DNA of 64,000 bases from Stemphylium vesicarium (taxonomy: Eukaryota > Ascomycota > Dothideomycetes > Pleosporales > Pleosporaceae). The notes beneath the pieces are model-generated. The model saw only the letters and a program-made list of their open reading frames with translations. It was not told the origin of the DNA and did not search any database. The stretch is taken from assembly GCA_004380135.1 (NCBI GenBank), contig QXCR01000005.1, positions 361,462 to 425,461 on the forward strand. The letters run 5' to 3'. Shown piece after piece: positions 11,822 through 19,806 of the stretch (the first letter of the stretch is position 1; every line of letters begins with the position of its first letter). A program made the position numbers and the translations under genes.

Positions 11822-12403
11822 ATGCACTTCTTGCCGCTCTTTGCATTCGGCTTCTCTGCCTATCACGCCGCTGCTTTGGTGCTCGTGCAGCAAGAAGTCA
11901 CCGTCACGTATACATCCACCCTCGTTATACCAATCATTACTCAGATCACTCCAACTCTTTCGCTATCATTAGCACCATCAACCACAACGACACTTTCGGC
12001 GACCACGATCCCCACTGCATTTTCATCGACCTCGCGCTCCGCCTCGACATCCACACAAGAAGCAAACGCATCTCCCGAGCAAACCGCTCCTTCAATACAC
12101 ACATCCCAATCTCTTGCAGCCCCAGCCGTTACGACAACAACATTCATGGCTCCCGCCAGCACATCCACATCTCACATTCATACCTCAAACCCGCTGTATG
12201 CGCCATGGATCGTACCCGCCACGGCATCACTACTTTGCTACGACTTTCTTATCGTGGCGGCGTTCGTATCGTGCTGGATCATGGGCTGGTTCTGGTGGTG
12301 GAAAGGGGAGAGGGGAGGGAGAGATGGGGATCGGAGACAGGGAAGGAACGTCTTGGTGGATGAGGATTTTGAGAGGGAGATGCGGAGGTTAGGTATGGTT
12401 TGA
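11822..12403 (+). CDS. Ser/Thr-rich single-pass membrane protein, secretory pathway
   Basis: An intronless ORF encodes 193 residues. The first ~20 residues are hydrophobic and look like a signal peptide. Residues about 35-115 are dominated by Ser, Thr and Pro, as in heavily O-mannosylated fungal wall-sensor stalks. A hydrophobic segment near 128-156 (ATASLLCYDFLIVAAFVSCW and following aromatic residues) should span the membrane and is followed by a basic, Gly/Arg-rich short cytosolic tail. The architecture resembles small wall-stress-sensor-like proteins (Wsc/Mid2 type), but no WSC domain or Cys cluster is present. The exact family is not recognised. Confidence 0.65.
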   Translation: MHFLPLFAFGFSAYHAAALVLVQQEVTVTYTSTLVIPIITQITPTLSLSLAPSTTTTLSATTIPTAFSSTSRSASTSTQEANASPEQTAPSIHTSQSLAAPAVTTTTFMAPASTSTSHIHTSNPLYAPWIVPATASLLCYDFLIVAAFVSCWIMGWFWWWKGERGGRDGDRRQGRNVLVDEDFEREMRRLGMV

Positions 12404-12802
12404 GTGTATTGCTTTGGGGTGTACATGGGAGAGGACGGGCGTGGTGTCGCTCTTGTGTGCGTTGACGAGACAGCGAATACTAGCCTGGGCGAAAGATAAG
12501 TTTGGGTTGATATTTGGATTGTGGCGGCAGTGAGTGGTTCACTACTAGTGCTTCGTCAAGGCGAACCCGCCTGTAAATACCCGCTCTTGGACCGTCCTTC
12601 ATGCACCTGGGCTGTACGGGAGTTGCTGCTGCTTTCACTGGTCTGCAGAGGAGGCGTTACCTCTTCGGGGACTAGCATCTGAAGATGCTCGACGAAGCTC
12701 ACGAGCTCTTTCTGCGTCTAGAGCGGTTAACTACTCATGAACAGCGTCCACCACTTCAAAGGTTCTCTTAAATGTAGCTCCTGGATGAGTCTCTACAGCT
12801 TA
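12404..12802. other. Intergenic, no supported gene
   Basis: The stretch separates the Ser/Thr-rich protein gene from the left end of the 372-bp MITE. I see no coding or RNA feature in it. Confidence 0.5.
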
Positions 12803-13174
12803 GGCTGGCAAATGGGTCTCCTCATCGGGAACTCAAATCCGCGATATCTCTATACATAATAACCCGATATAGACAATCGATAGCTTATTCCATAGCTTAA
12901 ATCTACATCTAGATTTTGTATGTAGAAAGTCTTTCTCTTAAGCTAATAATAAAAAGGTTATTAGCCAACCCACGTTGCTAAGAGTTGGGTCTCCACATTT
13001 TGCTCCGAACTAAGATATCTAGCTAGGTACTATAGCTAGCTAGATGCTTTCTATATATAAAATATAGGCCTATATTTAGGCTATAAAATAAGCTATTAAT
13101 CGTCTAAATTGGGTTAGAGCCTGTAGAGATATTGCAGCTTTTTAGATCCCGATGTGGAGACCCATTTACCAGCC
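12803..13174. mobile_element. 372-bp TA-flanked MITE (Tc1/mariner-like candidate), AT-rich
   Basis: The ends form an imperfect terminal inverted repeat. The left end begins GGCTGGCAAATGGGTCTCC; the reverse complement of the right end begins GGCTGGTAAATGGGTCTCC. Similarity continues for roughly 55 bp, to GATATCTCTA against AATATCTCTA. TA dinucleotides flank both ends (12801-12802 and 13175-13176), as expected for Tc1/mariner-type insertion. The interior is strongly AT-rich with TATA/TAGCTA runs and has no ORF, so the element is non-autonomous and may have been altered by C-to-T mutation. An internal stretch near 12980-12998 repeats part of the terminal motif (GGGTCTCCACAT), hinting at a nested or rearranged copy. 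Superfamily is inferred from the TA duplication only. Confidence 0.75.
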
Positions 13175-13310
13175 TACTACAGCTTTACCTTCTTGTTGTG
13201 TTCTGTTGTATAGACGACACGTTACTCTGCTTACCTTGTCTAACTGCGTAAGCCGGTTGATTTGCTTTTCCCAAGCGGTAAGGGCCATTTGCAGATATAG
13301 TAGATCTCAT

Positions 13311-13322
13311 GAGTATAAAAAC
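13311..13322 (+). promoter_or_regulatory. TATA box of the MITE-interrupted gene
   Basis: GAGTATAAAAACA lies about 105 bp upstream of the ATG at 13424. It supports the reading that a real gene once started there. Confidence 0.45.
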
Positions 13323-13487
13323 ATAAGTAGGATCGCCATTCTTCTCAATACATCAATTTCACCTCGTCACTCGAACAGACAATTAAACATGCACATATAC
13401 TGTCCATCTTTCCTCAACTCAAGATGCTTACCAAGACTGGAAGATTCATATTTGTCTCCGGCGAGATAATCCGCCACTTCGAGCTCG

Positions 13488-13642
13488 ACGGCGCCCAGAG
13501 TTGGCAACAATCAATCAAATCAATCAAGTTTGCTTGAGACAGACCACTCTAGTGTCCGTGCACACTTGGCACAGATCAGAAGGTGGTCTGTCTCAAGCAA
13601 ACTTGATTGATTTGATTGATTGTTGCCAACTCTGACGGCGCC
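13488..13642. repeat. 8-bp target-site duplication pair flanking the hAT-type MITE
   Basis: ACGGCGCC occurs at 13488-13495 and again at 13635-13642, immediately outside the element ends. A perfect 8-bp duplication is the hallmark of hAT transposition. Confidence 0.9.
13496..13634. mobile_element. 139-bp hAT-type MITE with 52-bp perfect terminal inverted repeats
   Basis: The element begins CAGAGTTGGCAACAATC and ends with its exact reverse complement. The arms are 52 bp each with no mismatch that I can find, separated by a 35-bp loop (13548-13582). The CAGAG terminus and the 8-bp duplication fit the hAT superfamily. There is no coding capacity, so mobility would need a transposase in trans. 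Perfect arms and duplication suggest a recent insertion. The transcript of either strand could fold into a 52-bp hairpin. It interrupts the gene at 13424-14061. Confidence 0.9.
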
Positions 13643-14138
13643 ACCTGCATCTACAACGCAGTCTTGGACGTAAACGTGCCGTCACTCACGCATGCCGAAA
13701 TCTCGCTTTCATACGAAAACCGCGAAGATCTCACCGAGACCAGAGAGTTTGTGTGCACTTTTGGCAAGGACGACTTTGAGCTCAAGTTGGGCAACACAAT
13801 GTAATGAAGTGTAGCATTGCATCGGGGAAAGCCGACTCGACTGTTTCCGGTTTCGGCCAGTGGTCGATCCAATAGAGGTATGATCCTCCTGCTTTTGATG
13901 TCAACTCTAGCATCGGAGGTAATCGTCTAGTGTGGAAGCGTCTTGAAGACTCCGCGGGGTGGGTTTTGGTAGATGAAGAGAACACGCAGGAACGCTCATT
14001 GATTGGAAGAGAAAAAAGTGCCATAGAAGCATACCAATGGTACACTCGTTCCATTCAATAGCAACATTAGCACTTGTAGCGTAGCCCGGGCAGACCTTGA
14101 TATCTGGTCTTTCTGTTTAGGATATATTGTGAATATCC

Positions 14139-15012
14139 TCATTGTCCTTCCACATACGACCACAGGATCTTGAGAGCAAGTTCACCCTCGCCATCCGTCA
14201 AATCTCGCGGTTCCGGGTTGGGGTCAATTAACTGAGGTTCGTCTTCGGTTACCCGTTTCAGGAATCGCGACTCCGTCGCCAACTTGCTGCGCATCCCACC
14301 AACACAGCCCCAAATAATTCTTAACAGTATTTCAACATGCTGTAACCGTCTCAAGGTGCTCGCCGTGTTAAGGATGGAATGCCGCCAGGATGGGGCTCAA
14401 CCTGCCGCTGCAGTCCTGCTGCCGACTGTCATAGAGGCAGTCTTCATATCCCAATGGAAGAGGTTATCGACTCGGACATGCTGCGTATGGACTCGTGCAA
14501 GTGATTTGACGGTATCGTCCCATCCGTGTTGCCATCTTCGAGACCGAGCGATAGACGAGGGGTTTCGTATGCCACCCCTTCTGACGCTCAAGGTGACGAC
14601 GCCGTGGAGTCGTCATCCACCGGCGGAAGGGTTGTGAGAAAGTGGTATCGACGTGGCTCGGTGGTGCTGGCTCTGTTATTGGCTCGTCGCCACTGTTGTC
14701 GGAAAATCGCGTCTCTGGCAAGGACAGATACATGGCTTCATAGAGATCAAACAAGTCGGACTCTTCCAGATGGTCATCGTCAACCTCCATTGTTCCGTCT
14801 GAGCTGTCGCTGCTGGTAGAAAGTTCAGGCACATGATGTATGTCTCTGCTCTTTCTGAAGTATAGATTGGCAAGAGCTGTGGTTTGCGAAAAGGTCGGAG
14901 CTAGAGTGAAATGAGAGATAAACTTGACTGCATCCAACAAATAAAGTGCATCTAGATTGTCGAATGTCTGGCATGAGGCACGGCAGCCGTCGAAGAGTTC
15001 CGGTAAGAGCTA
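14139..15012 (-). CDS. Possible uncharacterised gene or gene remnant, model unresolved
   Basis: A minus-strand frame is open from about 15012 down to a stop at 14464. It reads as a plausible acidic protein: a Cys-containing start near PELFDGCRASC, an Asp/Glu-rich middle and a basic end. There is no in-frame ATG near the beginning; a CTTAG just upstream could be an intron acceptor. A second frame (14354 to 14139, ATG-initiated, about 70 residues) and an intermediate frame (14591-14397) might be further exons, but I could not find splice sites that join them in phase. It could be a real multi-exon gene, a pseudogene or chance. No domain is recognised. Confidence 0.3.
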
Positions 15013-15615
15013 AGACGTTTCGGGTTGGTCGAGGGGACGTGCACGAAGTCTTATCTAAGACAAGCTCAGGGGTGTTATTTCTACGGCGTATACCTTCGTA
15101 TATGGAGGATCGCTCAAGCATTGACACGCACGCTAGCATTTTTCTTGGTTCCTGCTTGATCCCATGAGCTGAAAGTTAGCTTCAATGCAAACCTCAACAG
15201 CAACGTCTCAGATTTCCCGTTGACCCATTTCGCAAAGATGGCAGAGTTTGACGGTACCTAGGTATCCATCAAGGGGACGTCCGGCCCCTGGGCCATCCTC
15301 CAAAACCTTATGGTCAGCATCAATCTCAATAATACGACGTTTGTCCGCGCTCCTGCTAGCGCACGACCCAAGGTAGATAGCTCACCCAAAAAGGGATCCA
15401 ACTCGTATCTACTTAGTCAGGCACACTACCCTTTTCCGCCCGTTCGAGCCGATTCGACACCCAGTTCGGCTGAAATGCAAGATGAACGCTCCTATTAAAC
15501 TGTTCCCCCGAAGCCAAGGGGACTCTCTCTCTTCACAGGTCTTCCAACCTCGCAATCTAACCATTACACTCGCTTTTTGACCACCGATTAATACCACACT
15601 CTTTAATCTTTAATA
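15013..15615. other. Upstream region of the cutinase-like gene
   Basis: About 600 bp precede the cutinase-like start codon. The last ~100 bp are pyrimidine-rich, as often found before fungal start codons. No gene is supported here. Confidence 0.45.
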
Positions 15616-16765
15616 ATGTCTTCCATCATCCGCAACGTTCTCGCGCTCAGCGCTGTCGCCGCCGTCGCCGTCGCTCAAGACCCAGCCCCCAAGCTCGACG
15701 CTCCCTGCGCCGATGCCGTCATCTTTATGGCCCGCGGTAACACTGCGCCGTACCATGACTTCCGTACATTCCCCTTCGTCGACGCTACGTGCGGCAAACT
15801 AAGGGCTGAGGGCAAGACCTGCGACTACATTGAGGTTGTGTTCCCGTATGGCGGCGACTACTGCAAACAGATTGGCGAGGGAGTCCGCAACGGTCTATCC
15901 CAGATCACTGCTTTCAACAAGAAGTGCCCTTGCACGCACCTCATCCTCAATGGCTTCTCTCAGGGTGCCTGGATTACCGGAGATATCCTTGCTGGACCTG
16001 GTGGATGCTCGCAAATCACCACTGGTCTAGACCCTACCTCGGCTCCTGGTAATGCTAGTAAGTATTCTTGACATAACACACTCGAACCTTGGATTGTGCT
16101 AATGTGGTAACTCAGTTGCTGCTGCTCTCCTCTGGGGCGATGTCAAGCACGAGGCTAACCAGCCATACAACGTTCTTGACGGCTCTAATCTACAGAAGAA
16201 CGGTCGCGACGCCGCCTCTCTTGCGCGCCTAAACCGCTACGCACCCGTCCTGCGCTCTTACTGCGCTAAGGGAGACCCAATCTGCGCCAACGGCGACGAC
16301 GTCGAGAAGCACTTGAGCTACTTCGAGAAGTACACCGACGACGCCTCGACCTGGGCCGTTGGAAAGCTCAATGACGCCGCCCCTCTATGTGCCGCTCCCA
16401 CACCTACGCCTAGCTCTTCTTCTACTGTCGTCGCCTCGTCTGTTCGCGTTGCCGCTGTTGCATCTTCGAGCGCTGCTGCTTCCTCTAGCGCTGCTGCTTC
16501 TTCTGGGGTTGCTGCTTCCTCTGGCGCTGCTGCTTCTGGCGCTGCTGCTTCCTCTGGCGCTGCTGCTTCCTCTGGCGCTGCTGCTTCCTCTGGCGTTGCT
16601 GCTTCCTCTGGCGCTGCTGCTTCCTCTGGCGTTGCTGCTTCCTCCAGTGTCGCCGCTCTTCCCGCTTACCCTACATCTCCAGTTTACGTTGCTCCCTTCA
16701 CTGCTCCCCAGCCATACGAGGCTATGTGCGTTCCCCGCATCACGATTAAATATGTCTACGCTTAA
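15616..16765 (+). CDS. Secreted cutinase-like esterase (CE5) with Ala/Ser/Gly repeat tail
   Basis: Exons are 15616-16057 and 16116-16765. The 58-bp intron has a GTAAGT donor and phases close to 363 residues. A signal peptide (about 1-20, cleavage near AVAVAQ) precedes a carbohydrate-esterase-family-5 fold (about 25-240). The nucleophile motif GFSQG has Ser at 115; catalytic Asp 201 (KGDPIC) and His 213 (EKHLSYF) complete the triad. The Cys residues sit where the family forms disulfides. Cutinases hydrolyse cutin ester bonds, and CE5 also includes acetylxylan esterases, so substrate is uncertain. After the domain comes a repetitive tail of Ala-Ala-Ser-Ser-Gly units (about 255-330), then a short Pro/Tyr-rich end. 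Classical cutinases stop at ~200-230 residues, so the tail is an unusual extension, perhaps a wall spacer. No GPI-type hydrophobic C-terminus is seen. Confidence 0.9.
16462..16655 (+). repeat. In-frame minisatellite in the cutinase-like gene (15/18-bp units)
   Basis: Units of the type GCTGCTGCTTCCTCTGGC repeat about a dozen times with small variants (GTT for GCT, and some shorter units). They encode the Ala/Ser/Gly tail, and all unit lengths keep the frame, so copy number could vary between strains without breaking the protein. Confidence 0.9.
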
Positions 16766-17768
16766 GAGTAAGAAGGACGGAAGATGTAGCGGAGTAGACT
16801 TAGTGACAGCAGTAGATGGGTGTAGATCGATGAAGGAACTATGAAAAAGAATGACCGTCGTAGTCGACGTCTGCCTGAACTTTTGGTTTTCGTGCGTGAT
16901 GAGTGTTTTCCGTCTGCTCTGTAAGTGCGCTGTGAATTCTTGTAGAGCACGATGGTCTAATCTATGAACGTCTAGCCTGGAACGTAAACGTCCCTGTGAG
17001 CCTCCTGTATCCCCCGTATCTAGTTTCCTGAATAAATCTGGACAACGCAATCTACTGGAGAACCCTTATCCTGCGAACCTCTAGCAAATCCGCTGTTAAA
17101 TCTGATATATCCTGGCGCTGAAAGTCCTGCACAACACCGCTATTTATATTAGGTGTGGCGTCTGGGTTCTTGATGTTGAACCTATCTAGGATGGTATGGC
17201 TACTCACGCAACTAAAGACACGTAATACTGACAAACACTTATTACTATAAATGGAACAGTATATATTATGCACATGGCTGATATACTAATCTGCGCGAAC
17301 TGAGTGTATAGTAGTGTTGAGGATGTAGAGAGGCGAGCTTGGTACGGCGGCTTGGTGTACCTAGTATAGACCGACGAGTAGTCTACATGCTTGAGAGCTG
17401 GAGTTTATGAGGCAGACAACACGTTCTGGCTAGCTACTATCTGTATCGGGCGATTATGGCGCCTATTATGTTGGTGGTATCACGCCTCTTGCTTAGTGGA
17501 GGGAACGGTTGGTGAGCAGGCCGTATTGCTAGAATTAGTAGAGCGGTCTACTGTTAAGGCTAGTAGGTTAATGTCAGGCCCCTGATTATGGCTTATGTAG
17601 ATTAATTATTTGCGCTACACTATTTCGGGATGATCTACTGCTTAGCCCGAAGGAGTGTACGTAACGCAAGTAGATCCTTCTTCTTTCTGCAAAAACTTGC
17701 TACGGGTTGCGCGATATTGGAAACAGATAATTTAGCGGTCTTTATGGTATCAGAACGAGTGACAACAA
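16766..17768. other. AT-rich intergenic region, probably old mobile-element debris
   Basis: No ORF with recognisable content is present. Base composition is AT-rich with many TAGTA/TATA strings compared with the flanking genes, which would fit mutated repeat DNA, but I could not identify terminal repeats or a transposase remnant. Confidence 0.4.
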
Positions 17769-17859
17769 GGCTTCCCGTTCGCTCAGCCCTATTTAAGCAA
17801 GATACCGGCGGATCAGTATTTAGGTGGGTGACCACTAGCGAATCCCCGCTGTTGTATGT
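17769..17859 (+). pseudogene. 5S rRNA-like sequence lacking a recognisable 5' end
   Basis: From GGCTTCCCG through TTGTATGT the stretch follows the 3' three quarters of fungal 5S rRNA. It keeps CGCTCAGCC, the internal-promoter region TTTAAGC, GGTGGGTGACCAC, AGCGAATCCC and GCTGTTGTATGT, then a T-run (17859-17863) like a Pol III terminator. The first ~30 nt expected upstream (the strand that pairs with the 3' end) do not match, so stem I cannot form. It is therefore most likely a truncated or diverged dispersed 5S copy. Comparison is from memory of the conserved fungal 5S sequence. Confidence 0.7.
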
Positions 17860-17863
17860 TTTT

Positions 17864-18395
17864 GTCTCTTTTTGCTTCTGCGCGTGAACAAATCAATGAC
17901 GCTGTTCGCTCTTGCTGAGAGGGAAACGGTGGGTGTGGTTGCTGGTGTACGGATCACTATGGAGTAGACGATGATGGAGATGGGAAGGACTTGGTTGTTA
18001 TGATTTTTTTTTGAAACTGTTCTACGATACATGATCCAGGCTCCAAGAGGGCGCGGGGTTACTGAGCAAGATAGGATGTCTTGCGTTGAGAACTGTCGAG
18101 GATATGTGAGGTGGGCTGACAAACAGCCCCTACCTCGAAGCAGTGATGGCTAGAAAGTCTCGAATGCAATCCCGGTAGCGGTGCATTAAAACCGAGGATG
18201 GCTCTTATCGAAGCAGGCATGTGTGATAGTGGAGACATGGCGGGCACGCAGTCGTGGAAAGTATCAAAGCGTGCAATACCATTCGCCTTTGCGGCATCTT
18301 GAATGAAGGCTCGAAGGATCCGCGAAACGGGCAGGAAGTCGCGAACCTGCATGGCGGTTCTGTGGACGTTTGGGAGACAATGCGCAGGCCTTGGT
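17864..18395. other. Intergenic between the 5S-like fragment and the PYM gene 3' end
   Basis: About 530 bp without a supported gene. The part near 18396 is likely the 3' flank of the minus-strand PYM gene. Confidence 0.45.
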
Positions 18396-19022
18396 TCAAG
18401 TCTCGCTCTTCTTCTCTCCCTGCGGATCAAAGCCAAGACCCTCCAGCTGACGTATCAGCTCGTTGATCTTGATGACCTTTTCGAACTGCTCTGGGAGCAG
18501 CTTGTCACCCTTCTCTTTCTTGTCCTTGAGTTCCCGCGCTTGTCGCAGCTTCTTGGTGAGCTTCTTGGCTTCCTTTTCCTTCTCGGCCTCGGGGTCAACG
18601 GGCTTTTCTGGCTCGGCTTTGGCAGCCTCCTTGTCCTTTTTCTCGGCAGACTTGGTCTCCTCTTTGATCTCAGCTGGCTTGTCCTTGTCCTCGTCCTTGG
18701 CGTCACCCGCAGAAGCTGCTGCCTTCTTCCTAGCTTCCCTCCGCTTAGCATTCTTATTTGCAGCTGGACTTGATTTGTTAGTGTCTTCCTCCTTTTTCAA
18801 TCCCTCGGCGCCTGGCACACCAGCCTTGCCCCGGTTCCGGAAACCCTCGGCAGTGCGGTTCTTGTAGAGTTCAACATCCTCGGGTGGGCGGTAGCCGGGG
18901 CGAACGCGGATTTCCTTGCGTACAGTGCCATCGGAGCGAACGGATGACGGGATATGGCGCTCTCCCGTGGCCGAAGTAGTGATGCCAGCCTTGGAGACGG
19001 CGGGAGTGTCGACTGAAGGCAT
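18396..19022 (-). CDS. PYM1: Partner of Y14 and Mago (PYM/WIBG) homologue
   Basis: The ORF from the ATG at 19020-19022 encodes 208 residues. An upstream TTG in the same frame was not used because the family begins a few residues before the conserved block. Residues about 10-50 carry the Mago-binding signature: SGERHIPSSVR-type entry, then VRKEIRVRPGYRPPEDVELY. The middle (75-150) is a Lys/Glu/Ala-rich charged helix, and the C-terminal helix around LLPEQFEKVIKINELIRQLE is typical of the family. PYM binds the Mago-Y14 heterodimer, helps remove exon-junction complexes from translated mRNA and associates with 40S ribosomes; this is family knowledge. The gene is divergent from QCR9 with 362 bp between start codons. 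Confidence 0.9.
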   Translation of the reverse strand: MPSVDTPAVSKAGITTSATGERHIPSSVRSDGTVRKEIRVRPGYRPPEDVELYKNRTAEGFRNRGKAGVPGAEGLKKEEDTNKSSPAANKNAKRREARKKAAASAGDAKDEDKDKPAEIKEETKSAEKKDKEAAKAEPEKPVDPEAEKEKEAKKLTKKLRQARELKDKKEKGDKLLPEQFEKVIKINELIRQLEGLGFDPQGEKKSET

Positions 19023-19384
19023 GGTGTCGGATGCGCCTGGCGTCAAGGTGGACCGAAGGGGGTGTGCGCCCTTGGGGGTAGGGCAGTCGCAACTGGTCGG
19101 AGGATGTCAATCGCTCTGGTGAGGCCGTTTCCGGACCGTTCCGACGGCTTGCCGCACAGCTATGTGGTATCGGCGTGGGCTGAGGGGAGTAGGATGATTG
19201 TCGTGGTGGGGTCCAAGGGAAAGTTCAAGACAAAGCGGGAGCCATGAGCGTCCAATTAGCGTAGCGTAAATCCCCGTGACGCGAGAGCTTCAATCTTGTC
19301 GACGAACCTCGCCCTTTGACACCGACAGCGAAGTACCACCACATCCTCCCTTCAAGCCCAACAAGCCCTCTCGACACGTCCAAA
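19023..19384. promoter_or_regulatory. Shared bidirectional promoter of PYM (-) and QCR9 (+)
   Basis: Only 362 bp separate the two start codons, so both core promoters and 5' UTRs must fit here. The stretch is GC-rich, and I see no clear TATA box for either gene. Confidence 0.5.
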
Positions 19385-19806
19385 ATGTCTGGCGTAAGTG
19401 AATTGATGCAAGCATGAGGTCGAATATCCTCTGACAGAAGTATACAGCTGGCCGGTACCATCTACAAGCAAGTCTTTTCCCGCGCATGTCCTTCGACCGC
19501 ACACGACTGACCATCGACTGCAGCGCGGTTCTCCGCAGCAACACCACCATGTTGTTCGCCGTCTTCGGCTCCGCTTTCGGCATGCAATTGTACGTAACTC
19601 GGGGACGGATACAAGGATGCGGAAAGGATGGAAGCTGATGGGAACAACAGGGCCTTTGACACCAGCTCAGACAAGATCTGGGACGCCGTCAACCGTGGCG
19701 TATGTAGCACCCGTGTGTGAAGACTGGCATGTGCTAATACAGTCTGCAGCGCCAATGGAAGGACATCAAGCAGCGATACATGGAGGCTGCCGAGGACGAC
19801 GAGTAG
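19385..19806 (+). CDS. QCR9: Ubiquinol-cytochrome c reductase subunit 9 (complex III)
   Basis: Five tiny exons: 19385-19393, 19448-19467, 19524-19589, 19651-19699 and 19750-19806. They are 9, 20, 66, 49 and 57 nt and give 66 residues, the normal Qcr9 size. The protein is a single-pass inner-membrane subunit of the cytochrome bc1 complex. Family landmarks are LAGTIYN near the start, the hydrophobic segment TMLFAVFGSAFGMQL (about 20-34), AFDTSSDKIWD and RQWKDIK. Intron 2 (19468-19523) starts with GCAAGT rather than GT. It was chosen because only this donor restores the conserved TIYN-A and the correct phase; the nearby GT sites give wrong frames. The other introns are GT..AG. With 221 intron bases against 201 coding bases, the gene is more intron than exon. 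Confidence 0.88.

Larger units (their letters stand above)
13424..14061 (+). pseudogene. Small gene split in its first exon by a hAT-type MITE
   Basis: An ATG at 13424 opens 24 codons, which end exactly at the 8-bp target duplication of the MITE at 13496-13634. Beyond the element, the frame continues from 13643 as if uninterrupted. A phase-consistent intron can be placed at 13801-13910 (donor GTAATG, acceptor ACTCTAG), with a last exon 13911-14061 ending in TAG. Without the element the coding length would be an exact multiple of three (126 residues). With the element in place, translation from 13424 meets a TGA 14 codons inside it. No signal peptide or known domain is visible; the sequence is acidic with a beta-strand-like pattern. 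I do not recognise the family. Excision of the element, or splicing across it, is the only way the full frame could be used. Confidence 0.6.

Noticed and set aside
16359..17050. Leu-rich plus-strand and Ser/Arg-rich minus-strand ORFs over the cutinase tail
   Set aside because: Both are other-frame readings of the minisatellite and vanish outside it.
17745..17756. TGGTATCAGAAC, similar to the initiator-tRNA primer-binding site of some LTR retroelements, next to the 5S-like fragment
   Set aside because: No LTR, polypurine tract or gag/pol remnant is visible, and the resemblance is to plant-type sites; likely chance.
19023..19046. TTG-initiated extension of the PYM ORF
   Set aside because: TTG is not a normal start in this setting, and an ATG at 19022 fits the family N-terminus.
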